64,000 nucleotides of DNA from Salinimonas lutimaris (GTDB lineage: Bacteria; Pseudomonadota; Gammaproteobacteria; Enterobacterales; Alteromonadaceae), in NCBI RefSeq assembly GCF_005222225.1, contig NZ_CP036536.1, positions 3,124,001-3,188,000 of the forward strand, given 5' to 3'. Shown here in pieces: positions 9,562 to 18,962 of the stretch. Each line of letters starts with the position of its first letter. The first letter of the stretch is position 1. The notes under the pieces are model-generated. The model did no database searches, had not been told where the DNA came from, and saw only the letters and a list, made by a program, of their open reading frames with translations. Made by a program: the position numbers and the translations under genes.

Positions 9562-9562
<1 letters not shown>
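8384..9562 (-). CDS. pseC: UDP-4-keto-6-deoxy-N-acetyl-L-altrosamine aminotransferase PseC
   Basis: PLP-dependent transaminase of the DegT/DnrJ/EryC1 family that aminates C4 of the PseB product. 392 residues. Seen: the PLP phosphate-binding segment NSATSALHLA (54-63), Asp160 for the pyridine nitrogen (IIEDASHAIGG), and the Schiff-base Lys191 in FSFHPVKIVTTAEGG. The C-terminal substrate region includes VHYIPVHFQPYY. The start codon shares one base with the pseB stop (TAATG), so the two are coupled. The gene runs convergent to pseH. Confidence 0.95.
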
Positions 9563-10629
<1,067 letters not shown>

Positions 10630-10796
10630 TTAGATTTCCTGCCATGGTGTCGTTAAAGTGCGCGATATAACGTTGTCACTACCGTGTTGTAACAGTACAC
10701 AGTTAAAATTAGCGCTTATTTTGCTAAATTGCTAACTTATAAAGGTAAATGCTCTTTCGACAAAAAACTGGCGCTGCAACAGCCACCCATCACCCT

Positions 10797-12908
10797 TTAT
10801 TTATCAGTCAAACTTTTCAGGTAAAGTATTTCTTCTAAAGAGTATTCGCAACGTTTATTCCAGGCATGTTTATAATCCGCCCTCATGGCTTTGATACAAT
10901 CGATCCATACCGCCATAGCTTCAGCAAACCAGCCTAAGGATTTCTTCTCGTCGGCATACATGTAAAGCAAGCTGATAAGCGGCCCGTGAAAATACAGTAG
11001 CGTGCCTTTAATAACATGGAACAAATGCCCGAATTTGCGGCCGCGATAAGCAAACACCACACGGGCCTGGGCACGTAACAAATCGGAAGCTTCCTGTCGT
11101 GTAGAATAAGGCCGGTGCGCAATTTCCAGCAGGTAATCGCACAACGACTCGAGCTCTTCAATCCCCACGGCCTGTTCAGGATCATTGATAACCAGTTCAC
11201 TAAAGAACCGTGTTTTGATATCTTCTACCACTTGCTCTTTGTGCTGTTTAAGTGGCACACACAGAATATCGTCGACGGTCAATGGCTCAGTCCCGGCCAC
11301 TTTTGCCCCACTGCCTACGTTGTAAAACTGAATATGTGGATAGGCCTTAACTAACGTCTCCATTTGCTGTTTGGCCTGCAGCATCAAGGTAGTGGCTTTT
11401 ACCTGACCAGACAAATTCCCTTCCAGAATATGCGGTGCATCTGGATTCGCCATATAACGGTTTTTGTAGCCAGGATCCAAATAGATGCTATGCTCCGAAT
11501 GACTTTGTCCGCTCATTGGATAGCCATTGTCCACACCAAACATATAGATTTCACCAAATCCCATCATGGTGGCGAAGGACAGGGCGGTATTGGCGACCAA
11601 TGGACTGGCACAAAACATCGAACCAACCAGAGTCTGATGAACCTTTAAATATTCAAACTGAGCTAAAACACTACTTGCTTCCGGTCCTTTTAAACCTAAA
11701 CCGGCCCATTGATATAAAGGCGAGACTTCCGGATACATCACATCGACAGCCAGCAGATTCAGCTTTTTCAGCTCGTTGATGTCGGTAGTTTCTACCAGCA
11801 CGTCGTAAGTATTTTTTGGCCTTTCAACAAGTACATGAAAATCTGGCGTGATACCGAGTTTTAGTAATGTGGAAAGTGCTGTACCCGCTGCAAAAATCAC
11901 GACATCTTCGCGGTTTTCGCGTAGCACATCGATGGCTTCATCAACAGACGGCCCGTTAGCCACAACATATGCTGTCAGTGATTTGAGTGATTGACTTTTT
12001 TTAGGCGGAGGTACAAAAACCGGACAGTGGTGCGTGTTGAAGTTTTCAATAGTATGCGCGATACCGGTAACCGCATCGTTGTAAAATCCGTAACCTAATT
12101 GAATTTGGAAGAAGTGGTCAAAGAACGTTCTGATTAACGCATTAACCTTGTCGCCCGGTGTATGCTGGTAACAAAAACTGCTGATCAGGGAAAAGGCACC
12201 AATATCGTTATAGATATTCTGAATTTCCTGAAAGAAATTTTCGTATGTCACGCCAATGTGTAAAAAAACACAGCCACTTTGTACATCGGCACTAGTGAAA
12301 ATCGCCTCCCAGTCAGTGCAGTATAGACTGGCATAAAATGTTTCAAAGTCGGGTTCACACACAAACAGATAATCAAAAGTGTGCGCTTTCAATAACTCAG
12401 ACAGCGCATAACCTAAGCCCACACCAAACATAATACAGGTTGGATAATGCGCTGGCAGAGAGTCAAGCAGGGGCTCATCTTCGGCTACTGTTTCTTTAAA
12501 TTTTTCTGCCAATTTTGCCATGTATTGCATATGCAGACGTTTATCCGCTTTGGTGCCCGCATCTGCGCCTCTGTAAAGCGCCGAACGACCAAACTGTGCT
12601 TTTTGTGTGTTTTTTTCAACCTGTTGCCGGGACTGCTCGACGGGGTTATTCCCATAAAGCGGTACTGGTGCCCCCTCCGGCTGATAATTGCCATCTCCAG
12701 AGGGTGATACAAATACTGTGAAGTCTTTTCGTGGAACAAATGTTGTAATTTGTTTATGCAGAGCAGGATAGTAAGATTTAAACGCTTCAAGATTGTTGTC
12801 AAAACGCTGTTTGGCAACTTTATCAAATTCAGCCTGGCGCTCTTGATATTGCAAAGTTTCTGATAACTTTTTCTCCAGTTCCAGTAGAGAAGATTGAAGC
12901 TTATCCAT
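10797..12908 (-). CDS. maf: Motility-associated factor (Maf) flagellin glycosyltransferase
   Basis: Maf-family protein, thought to transfer nonulosonic acids such as pseudaminic acid onto flagellin in the cytoplasm. 703 residues, within the family range. Seen: the central MAF_flag10/DUF115 domain with LTAYVVANGPSVDEAID at about 310 and VIFAAGTALSTLLK after it, and a downstream FGVDNGYP segment. The N-terminal 100 residues are charged and helical. Its position between the pse genes and the flagellin/fliD block supports the substrate assignment, which remains an inference. It follows the 96-residue gene after an 11-base gap, so the two are probably co-transcribed. Confidence 0.92.
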   Translation of the reverse strand: MDKLQSSLLELEKKLSETLQYQERQAEFDKVAKQRFDNNLEAFKSYYPALHKQITTFVPRKDFTVFVSPSGDGNYQPEGAPVPLYGNNPVEQSRQQVEKNTQKAQFGRSALYRGADAGTKADKRLHMQYMAKLAEKFKETVAEDEPLLDSLPAHYPTCIMFGVGLGYALSELLKAHTFDYLFVCEPDFETFYASLYCTDWEAIFTSADVQSGCVFLHIGVTYENFFQEIQNIYNDIGAFSLISSFCYQHTPGDKVNALIRTFFDHFFQIQLGYGFYNDAVTGIAHTIENFNTHHCPVFVPPPKKSQSLKSLTAYVVANGPSVDEAIDVLRENREDVVIFAAGTALSTLLKLGITPDFHVLVERPKNTYDVLVETTDINELKKLNLLAVDVMYPEVSPLYQWAGLGLKGPEASSVLAQFEYLKVHQTLVGSMFCASPLVANTALSFATMMGFGEIYMFGVDNGYPMSGQSHSEHSIYLDPGYKNRYMANPDAPHILEGNLSGQVKATTLMLQAKQQMETLVKAYPHIQFYNVGSGAKVAGTEPLTVDDILCVPLKQHKEQVVEDIKTRFFSELVINDPEQAVGIEELESLCDYLLEIAHRPYSTRQEASDLLRAQARVVFAYRGRKFGHLFHVIKGTLLYFHGPLISLLYMYADEKKSLGWFAEAMAVWIDCIKAMRADYKHAWNKRCEYSLEEILYLKSLTDK

Positions 12909-12919
12909 AGAAGCCTGCC

Positions 12920-13210
12920 TTAATACTGTTTTTTATTTTTTAGCGCACCAGCGCGATTAAACGGAGCGATTGTTTCAATCAGTTGCTGACTTCGCTGTTT
13001 CAGATCATCGTCTTCGTCATTCAGCCATTTAGCTAACCGGTGAAGGTATTGCTTTTGTTCGTCTCGTAAAGCATCGAGTTCCTGATAGGTAAACTGACGA
13101 ATAAGCACATCCAACTGTTCCATCGTTTTGTTAGCGTTACCATAATTTTCCGCATCGATCTGCTCAGCCAGCAGAACCACTTTTTCTTGCACTTTATCAA
13201 ACGTATCCAT
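12920..13210 (-). CDS. Small FliT-like flagellar protein (function unproven)
   Basis: 96 residues, acidic and almost entirely helical with likely coiled coil (VQEKVVLLAEQIDAENY, ELDALRDEQKQYLHRLAKWL). No recognised catalytic motif. It lies between fliD and maf, where FliD export chaperones of the FliT type are often found, and its size and helicity suit FliT. The resemblance is one of position and composition; I do not recognise a diagnostic FliT motif. GCAGG lies about 9 bases before the ATG. It is probably co-transcribed with maf. Confidence 0.7.
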   Translation of the reverse strand: MDTFDKVQEKVVLLAEQIDAENYGNANKTMEQLDVLIRQFTYQELDALRDEQKQYLHRLAKWLNDEDDDLKQRSQQLIETIAPFNRAGALKNKKQY

Positions 13211-13384
13211 GATCGGCCTGCTTGCAGTAACATAAATGAATGCTTTGCTTTTTATGCATTGATTGCGTATGTGCAGAGTCGCTTTCGCTCCCCTACTAAA
13301 ATATCTGTCTCATTGTAGCGGGACTGACATCAAAAGTTAATGTAAAGAATAACTTAGCTTTTATTATGCTGGCTGCAGACGATT

Positions 13385-14803
13385 TTATTCACGGGTAAAG
13401 CCTGGTAATGAGTCTAGCTGGCTCATCAGATAACTCCCTGAGCTTTGCATTGTGGCTATTAACGTATCTAACGAGGAATACTTTTTACGCAAACTGGCTT
13501 CCAGTTGCTGCATGCGATACTCATGGTCAATCACATCATCTTCCAGCGCATCTTTCTGCTTATTGATGAAGTCCTGACGCTGCTTTAAAATGCCACTTGA
13601 ATCAACATAAGTTTCAAGAATACTGCCGAAAGTCTCCGCCAGCCCGCCCTCGTTGGTAAATAATTTACCTACATCAGCAAACCCACTATCCAGCGCCTCG
13701 TTTACACTACGAACAACACTCTCTTTATCCAGTTTGCCATTTTCATTCAGTGATAAACCAATATCAAAAATTGTCTCGAAGTTGCCCGCACCACTGATTT
13801 TGGTTGTCAGCGCATTGGTAAGCTGATCCTTAATTGCACGCACTGTCGCATCACCAAACAGCGGCGCTGTCACCGATGCCGACTGCTGATTAATCATGTC
13901 GATGGTGTTGTTGAACGCCGAAATAAAGCTGTCAATTTTTTCAGTTACGCCTTCCCGGTCAAACGCTACACTGGCATTAGCAATTTCACTGTCTTCACTA
14001 ATACGGTTAGCGGTAATGGTCAGTCCCTGTACTGCATCATTAAATACATTGCTGGTATTGGTGATCTGAATACCATCCACTTCGATAATCGCATCCTGAG
14101 CCACATCTTCTGGAGCAATTGCCAGCCCACCGGCACCGCCACTGTTGGCAACCGTCGACAATCGGTCCAGCTCAGCATTGTTATTGGAAATAACCAGGTC
14201 ATTGCCCGCGCCGGCTTCTGACGATTCCAATACCAGCAGGCTTTGCGAGCCGGTATTGATAATATTCGCCGACACCCCGAACTCACCGCTGGCGCTATTA
14301 ATGGCCTGACGAATATCTTCGAGTGTCGCATTGGCTTCAATATCGATATCAAAGGATTTGCTACCGGCGGAGAATGTCAGTGTACTGGCACTGGTGGTAA
14401 TTACTTCATCAGCAGAGGTAAAAGTATTGGCAGGGTTTGAAGTGTCAGTTTGCGCCCGGCTCCCCTGAGCCAGTTGCATCACGCTGATATCAAAAGAGCC
14501 GGTTGTGGCTGTTTCATCCGCTTTGACCGTAACCAGATCGCCCAGGGAGGCTGCGCTGTCTGGCTGTCTCATAGTAACAGCACGCTGATTAAACTTTTCA
14601 GGATCGGAAAGCTCTTCGAACACATCCTGAAGTTTACTCATCACCGATTTGATACCACCGATACCGGTCAGCTCCACCGAAAGCTCGGATTCACGAGAAG
14701 CAAATTTTTGCAGCTTGGGCTGGTTGGTCGCCTGAAGGGTCGCAGAAATGATGGATTCCAAATCAATTCCGGAGCCTACTCCAGCATTGGTGATTGTTGC
14801 CAT
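13385..14803 (-). CDS. fliD: Flagellar filament cap protein FliD (HAP2)
   Basis: Caps the distal end of the filament and inserts flagellin subunits. 472 residues. The N-terminal FliD_N domain begins TITNAGVGSGIDLESII, and a coiled-coil region AQ-type C-terminal domain ends with YRMQQLEASLRKKYSSLDTLIATMQ. The middle (about 120-330) is the variable D2/D3 portion, with internal LTFSAGSKSFDI and VDGIQITNTSN repeats typical of hook-associated proteins. The ATG is preceded by GAGGAGGT-like sequence. It follows flaG by 26 bases, so the two form one unit. Confidence 0.97.
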   Translation of the reverse strand: MATITNAGVGSGIDLESIISATLQATNQPKLQKFASRESELSVELTGIGGIKSVMSKLQDVFEELSDPEKFNQRAVTMRQPDSAASLGDLVTVKADETATTGSFDISVMQLAQGSRAQTDTSNPANTFTSADEVITTSASTLTFSAGSKSFDIDIEANATLEDIRQAINSASGEFGVSANIINTGSQSLLVLESSEAGAGNDLVISNNNAELDRLSTVANSGGAGGLAIAPEDVAQDAIIEVDGIQITNTSNVFNDAVQGLTITANRISEDSEIANASVAFDREGVTEKIDSFISAFNNTIDMINQQSASVTAPLFGDATVRAIKDQLTNALTTKISGAGNFETIFDIGLSLNENGKLDKESVVRSVNEALDSGFADVGKLFTNEGGLAETFGSILETYVDSSGILKQRQDFINKQKDALEDDVIDHEYRMQQLEASLRKKYSSLDTLIATMQSSGSYLMSQLDSLPGFTRE

Positions 14804-14829
14804 ATGACCTCCTCAGGTGCTGCTGTTGT

Positions 14830-15312
14830 TTATAACCGTTCGTTGATTAAAATTCCCGACGAACGTTTACCTTGCTGTGAATTTGTATCGCCATTCAGGT
14901 TATCGGCAATATCGCTTAACGCTTGAGCAATTTCCCGAAGCTCTTTGGGTGGTATCTCGCGAATCACATCACCGCTTTCTTTATCCACGACTTTGACCAC
15001 CGGAGGGTCATTCGCATCATCAAACTCAAATACCAGACTGGTCGATTTCAACGGAAACTGCTCATTAATTTGTTTAAGCTTTTCCAAAATCACTTCGTTG
15101 TCTGGCTCTGCTGATTCCTGAACCTGCTCAACAATACCTGCTGGCTTTTCTTTTTCATCGGGTAGGACATTGCCTGATTTTGATTCTTTCACCTCAGTCA
15201 AAACAATGTCATTGTTTTCAGCTGGGCGCTTTTCATCAATCTTCGCTTTTAATCCATTGTCACCGGATACTGAAGCAAAGCTTTTGAACTCTGTTGCATT
15301 TTCTACCGACAT
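14830..15312 (-). CDS. flaG: FlaG family flagellar protein
   Basis: 160 residues. The C-terminal FlaG domain is at about 85-150: INEQFPLKSTSLVFEFDD, then VKVVDKESGDVIREIPPKEL, the signature of the family. The first 80 residues are low-complexity and charged, longer than in many FlaG proteins. FlaG affects filament length in polar flagellates; the mechanism is unknown. GGAGGCG lies directly upstream of the ATG. It is located between the first flagellin and fliD, the usual neighbourhood, and is separated from the flagellin by a terminator. Confidence 0.93.
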   Translation of the reverse strand: MSVENATEFKSFASVSGDNGLKAKIDEKRPAENNDIVLTEVKESKSGNVLPDEKEKPAGIVEQVQESAEPDNEVILEKLKQINEQFPLKSTSLVFEFDDANDPPVVKVVDKESGDVIREIPPKELREIAQALSDIADNLNGDTNSQQGKRSSGILINERL

Positions 15313-15333
15313 GTTCGCCTCCTACTCTCAACG

Positions 15334-15369
15334 CAAAAAGAGTAGACCTTCTTAAAAAGAAGCGTCTAC
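15334..15369 (-). terminator. Terminator after the first flagellin gene
   Basis: On the minus strand GTAGAC...GTCTAC pairs, with an inner CTTCTT/AAGAAG extension, and is followed by TCTTTTT. It lies between the flagellin stop (15395) and flaG, so it should limit read-through from the highly expressed flagellin. Confidence 0.8.
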
Positions 15370-15394
15370 CCTTGCTGGCAAAGAATGACGTAAA

Positions 15395-16366
15395 TTAACC
15401 TAGCAAACTTAGTGCCGCTTGTGGACGCTGGTTCGCCTGTGCCAGGATAGACTGTGACGCCTGCTGCAGAATCTGGTTTTGCGTCAGCTTGGCGGTTTCA
15501 GCAGCAAAGTCCGCATCTTTGATGCGCGATTTTGCAGCCGATAGGTTTTCTGCCACATTTGACTGGTTGTTGATGGCGGACTGGAACCGGTTTTGTACCG
15601 CACCCAGCTCTGCCCGTTTTTTATCAACCACCGCAATCAGGCTGTCCATGCCGGCCAGTACAGCCTGCGCATTACCCTGATTTGATACACTGATACCGCT
15701 GGCAGTGAACTCTGCAGCAAAAGAATACGCCGTCGCGGCTTCTGTACCGCCGGCCTCACTCACGCCAACCAGGTTTGCTGACAAGGACTTACCCGTTACC
15801 GTACTAGCCACACCTGCAACACCCGACAACGTGAAGCCACCATTGCCACTTAGGGAGTTACCCGCCGCGGTACCGCCAACTTTCTGCATACTGAAACCGA
15901 TAGTTTGTGCCGCATCAGCACCTACCTGAAACTTCGCATCATAAGTACCATCCAGTAGGTTCTGGCCACCAAAGGTAGTATCCTCAGCAATCCGGTTCAC
16001 TTCGGTCATCAGTGACCGAATTTCTTCCTGAATCGCCAGACGATCCTCATCAGTGTTCGAACCATTCGCCGCCTGAGACGCCAACGTTCTGACACGCTGG
16101 AATGAGTTAGTGATCTCATCCATTGCACCTTCAGCGGTTTGCGCCAGAGAAATGCCGTCATTGGCATTTCGAATACCCTGGTTCAGACCATTAATCTGAC
16201 CATCAAGACGGTTTGAGATTTGTAGACCCGCTGCATCGTCAGATGCACTGTTGATTCGAAATCCTGAAGATAGGCGCTCAAAGGCCTGGTCTAAACGGTT
16301 TCCTGAGGTCATAAGCTGACGCTGAGCGTTCAGTGAACTTACATTTGTATTAACAGTTAAAGCCAT
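15395..16366 (-). CDS. fliC: Flagellin (first copy)
   Basis: Filament subunit, 323 residues from the ATG at 16366, chosen because GGAGG lies 6 bases before it and MALTVNTNVSSLNAQRQL is the standard flagellin N-terminus. Conserved D0/D1 helices occupy about 1-165 and 235-323, around a short central region rich in Gly, Ser and Ala (SGNGGFTLSGVAGVAS). The C-terminus ends QAALSLLG. It is about 90% identical to the copy at 16966-17934 by eye. An exact sigma-28 promoter lies about 105 bp upstream. Ser/Thr in the central region are the likely sites for pseudaminic acid, by analogy. Confidence 0.97.
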   Translation of the reverse strand: MALTVNTNVSSLNAQRQLMTSGNRLDQAFERLSSGFRINSASDDAAGLQISNRLDGQINGLNQGIRNANDGISLAQTAEGAMDEITNSFQRVRTLASQAANGSNTDEDRLAIQEEIRSLMTEVNRIAEDTTFGGQNLLDGTYDAKFQVGADAAQTIGFSMQKVGGTAAGNSLSGNGGFTLSGVAGVASTVTGKSLSANLVGVSEAGGTEAATAYSFAAEFTASGISVSNQGNAQAVLAGMDSLIAVVDKKRAELGAVQNRFQSAINNQSNVAENLSAAKSRIKDADFAAETAKLTQNQILQQASQSILAQANQRPQAALSLLG

Positions 16367-16471
16367 TGTAGCCTCCACTTCCTATTTTGGTATCCGAAAC
16401 AGTGACCTACCCCTAAGTAACTGATTCCGGGTTTTGACGAGTGACCTACGAATGTACATCCTCTAAAAAGG

Positions 16472-16498
16472 TTATCGGCGTTGGTCTTTAGTCCTTTA
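16472..16498 (-). promoter_or_regulatory. Sigma-28 (FliA) promoter of the first flagellin
   Basis: The minus strand reads TAAA, then exactly 15 bases, then GCCGATAA: an exact match to the enterobacterial FliA consensus. A second CTAAAG lies within the spacer. The element is about 105 bp upstream of the ATG, leaving a long 5' untranslated region. Confidence 0.88.
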
Positions 16499-16745
16499 GT
16501 TTTTTTGTTGTTTGCCACGAAAATTTATGCAATAGGCTGATAAATCAATCAGTAAAATACAGTGACTTTTGGAAGAGAACCGCTATTTTCAAACGGCTTA
16601 AACAGTATAGTCCAGCCTGTACAAAACGTGATATGACGTATAACCAGGTAACATCCTGGCCATCAACTGCGGCAATTGTTGCCTCTTTAGCTGAAAACTT
16701 TTGCCGCATACCTGCCAGAGCCGTTATCCGTCCCATTGTGTACAT

Positions 16746-16777
16746 AAAAAAAAAGCGGAAGACCTGTGTCTTCCGCT
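16746..16777 (-). terminator. Strong terminator downstream of the second flagellin
   Basis: Perfect 10-bp stem AGCGGAAGAC / GTCTTCCGCT with a CTGT loop, followed on the minus strand by nine T. It lies about 190 bp after the flagellin stop at 16966 and before the FliA promoter of the next flagellin. Confidence 0.88.
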
Positions 16778-16792
16778 GTTCTTAAGAGAGAG

Positions 16793-16821
16793 CCTGTGCC
16801 GATACCAGATATTGGCACAGG
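16793..16821. repeat. Inverted repeat downstream of the second flagellin
   Basis: CCTGTGCC / GGCACAGG, an 8-bp perfect stem with a 13-base loop, only 15 bases from the terminator hairpin. No T run follows on either strand. It may protect the mRNA 3' end or contribute to termination. Confidence 0.6.
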
Positions 16822-16910
16822 TATTGCTTTGCTTTTAACGTGTCAAAAGTTTGTTCATCGGATTTTTGTCGCTATGGTTTTAGCCTCCACTTACAGCTTG
16901 CCATATACTT

Positions 16911-16948
16911 AGCACCCTTATTACTACCCCTAGCATGATAAGGGTGCT
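16911..16948. repeat. 11-bp perfect inverted repeat just after the second flagellin stop
   Basis: AGCACCCTTAT / ATAAGGGTGCT with a 16-base loop, starting 18 bases past the flagellin stop codon. It lacks a T tract, so it is not a classical intrinsic terminator. Confidence 0.65.
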
Positions 16949-16965
16949 ACCACTTCTTTCTAATC

Positions 16966-17934
16966 TTATCCCTGCAGTAAGCTCAGTGCCGCTTGTGGAC
17001 GCTGGTTTGCCTGCGCCAGAATAGTTTGTGATGCCTGTTGCAGAATCTGGTTTTGTGTCAGTTTTGCAGTTTCTGCCGCAAAGTCCGCGTCTTTAATTCG
17101 GGATTTTGCTGCTGACAGATTTTCTGACACGTTCGCCTGATTATTTATCGATGACTGGAAACGATTTTGTACCGCACCCAGTTCTGAGCGTTTTTTATCT
17201 ACCACTGCAATTAGTGCGTCCATACCAGCAAGCACCGCCTGTGCATTACCCTGGCTTGATACGCTAATACCGCTGGCAGTAAATTCCGCAGCAAATGAAT
17301 AGGCCGTTGCCGCTTCCGTACCACCGGCTTCACTGACACCCACCAGGTTGGCTGACAGAGCTTTCCCCGTGACCGCACTGGCAATACCTGCGACACCGGA
17401 TAGTGTAAAGCCACCATTGGTACTCATTGAATTATCCGTGCTGCCTACATTTTTCATGCTGAAACCGATATTCTGCACAGCATCCGCGCCCACCTGAAAT
17501 TGTGCATCATATGTACCGTCCAGCAAGTTTTGCCCACCAAAAGTGGTGTCTGCAGCAATACGGTTCACTTCAGCCATTAATGAGCGCACTTCTTCCTGAA
17601 TCGCCAGGCGATCTTCGTCGGTATTAGAGCCATTGGCCGCCTGCGAAGATAATGTTCTGACTCGCTGAAAGGCACTGGTGATTTCATCCATCGCCCCTTC
17701 AGCGGTCTGGGCCAGAGAAATACCGTCGTTAGCATTACGGATACCCTGGTCCAAACCTAAAACTTGTGACTGCAGACGGTTGCTGATTTGCAGACCTGCC
17801 GCATCGTCTTTTGCACTGTTAATTCTAAAACCTGAAGACAAACGTTCGAAAGCTTGATCAAGGCGGTTGCCTGAACTCATCATTTGTCTTTGCGCATTCA
17901 GTGAACTTACATTTGTGTTGACAGTTAAAGCCAT
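16966..17934 (-). CDS. fliC: Flagellin (second copy)
   Basis: 322 residues from the ATG at 17934, preceded by GAGGAG. Same architecture as the first copy: N-terminal D0/D1 helices beginning MALTVNTNVSSLNAQRQM, a short central region, and a C-terminal helix ending ALSLLQG. Differences from the other copy cluster in the central region (NVGSTDNSMSTNGG against KVGGTAAGNSLSGNGG) and in scattered helix positions. The tandem arrangement points to gene duplication, with later homogenisation likely. A weaker sigma-28-like element lies about 100 bp upstream, the same distance as in the first copy. Confidence 0.97.
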   Translation of the reverse strand: MALTVNTNVSSLNAQRQMMSSGNRLDQAFERLSSGFRINSAKDDAAGLQISNRLQSQVLGLDQGIRNANDGISLAQTAEGAMDEITSAFQRVRTLSSQAANGSNTDEDRLAIQEEVRSLMAEVNRIAADTTFGGQNLLDGTYDAQFQVGADAVQNIGFSMKNVGSTDNSMSTNGGFTLSGVAGIASAVTGKALSANLVGVSEAGGTEAATAYSFAAEFTASGISVSSQGNAQAVLAGMDALIAVVDKKRSELGAVQNRFQSSINNQANVSENLSAAKSRIKDADFAAETAKLTQNQILQQASQTILAQANQRPQAALSLLQG

Positions 17935-18457
17935 TTTCAATCTCCTCAATCTTACTTTTGAAAGCACCTTTGCATTCAAGGTAAGTCTGGTAATGTGGTT
18001 GTTTCCGAACCGGTCTCTCATCCGGTTAATTAAATTAACGGCACCAAAAAAAATTACTTAAGACTTTTTTTTGTTTTTTTTAAAATAATAAATAAAAAGC
18101 AATTTAAGCATTAAAAAACAACAACTTAAAATGAATTACAACTTGTCAGAACTCGGCAAAAACGATATCAGAAAGCTGTTCAACCAGTATTGGAGCATAA
18201 GGAACATCAACAATACAAAGCGGTCACTTCTTTTCTTAATGCAAATTCGAAAACAGTGTTTTTCAAAGGCAATCACATGCCAGAAAAATGAAGTGATTAG
18301 AGAATAAAGAAAATCAGAATGTAAAAGTGAGTAGCGGATTAAATTAAAAATAATGGGAGGGATATACAGACAATATTAAAAGCGGGAAACTAAAAAACGT
18401 TGGTTAAGCACATGAGGTACTGCGCTGATATTACAGCACCCCACCAGTTCAGGAAGA
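17935..18457. other. AT-rich intergenic region upstream of the second flagellin
   Basis: 523 bp, much richer in A+T than its neighbours, with long A and T runs at about 18045-18120. It contains the candidate FliA promoter at 18035-18061. A 58-codon open frame runs on the plus strand from 18131 to 18307, but it has no ribosome binding site and no recognisable product. The A/T tracts just upstream of the promoter could act as an UP element. Confidence 0.6.
18035..18061 (-). promoter_or_regulatory. Candidate sigma-28 promoter of the second flagellin
   Basis: The minus strand reads TTAA-N15-GCCGTTAA, with one mismatch in the -10 and one or two in the -35 against TAAA-N15-GCCGATAA. It lies 101 bp from the ATG, matching the geometry of the first flagellin. 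Confidence 0.5.
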
Positions 18458-18871
18458 CTACCCTGCCCGTTGTGCGTACGCGCGTTCTTTTTCGCTCTCA
18501 GGTACCTGTAACCAGGCCGTGCGAATAGGTTCAAGCAGGCTGTATACTTCATCGAGCGGCTCAATGGCATGGTTCATGTGTGCCACGTTAATTCGTTCAA
18601 GCATGTAGTCATACAGGCCATACAGATTAGAAGCAATCTCACCGCCCGCGTCCAGATCCAGCGTATCGCGCAGGTACAATAAAATGGCAGAGACTTTAGA
18701 AATGAATTCGGCTTTTGATTCAAAGTCTTTGCGTTCAATCGCGCCTTTGGCATAAGCAACACGATCTAACGCACCTTGCATCAACAGCAATGTAAGACGG
18801 TGCGGATCGGCAGTTGAGACTTCCTGCTTCACACTCCCTTTTTTATATGCATTGATACCTTTTAAAGACAT
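18458..18871 (-). CDS. fliS: Flagellin export chaperone FliS
   Basis: Cytoplasmic chaperone that binds the flagellin C-terminus and prevents premature polymerisation. 137 residues, typical length, all helical. Family features: the N-terminal AYKKGSV, ADPHRLTLLLMQGALDRV, and the later NLYGLYDYMLERI segment. Here it sits upstream of the flagellins, after flgL, rather than after fliD where many genomes keep it. A FliA-type -10 element lies about 92 bp upstream, so it is likely expressed with its clients. Confidence 0.95.
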   Translation of the reverse strand: MSLKGINAYKKGSVKQEVSTADPHRLTLLLMQGALDRVAYAKGAIERKDFESKAEFISKVSAILLYLRDTLDLDAGGEIASNLYGLYDYMLERINVAHMNHAIEPLDEVYSLLEPIRTAWLQVPESEKERAYAQRAG

Positions 18872-18919
18872 GAGAACTCCAGTTTAATTCCTAAGCAGGC
18901 AACGGCCTCTTTGATTAGT

Positions 18920-18949
18920 GTTAGTCGTTTATTTTGCAGACCGACTAAC
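18920..18949. repeat. Inverted repeat in the fliS leader
   Basis: GTTAGTCG / CGACTAAC, 8 bp with a 14-base loop, lying between the candidate fliS promoter and the fliS start. It has no T tract. It could end flgL transcription or fold in the fliS 5' leader. Confidence 0.5.
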
Positions 18950-18962
18950 GCCTTATATTGCC

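Larger units (their letters stand above)
16367..16965. other. Intergenic region between the two flagellin genes
   Basis: 599 bp without a convincing gene. It holds the FliA promoter of the first flagellin (16472-16498), the terminator of the second (16746-16777) and two further inverted repeats (16793-16821 and 16911-16948). A 66-codon open frame at 16545-16745 on the minus strand begins inside the T tract of the terminator with no ribosome binding site, and I do not consider it a gene. Confidence 0.75.

Noticed and set aside
16545..16745. 66-codon frame between the two flagellins on the minus strand.
   Set aside because: Its ATG lies in the T tract of a terminator, with no ribosome binding site and no recognisable product.
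18270..18290. GGCAATCACATGCCAG as a sigma-54 promoter upstream of the second flagellin.
   Set aside because: Spacing between the invariant GC and GG pairs is 9 rather than 10 bases, and sigma-54 is intolerant of spacing changes. The FliA-like element nearer the gene fits better.
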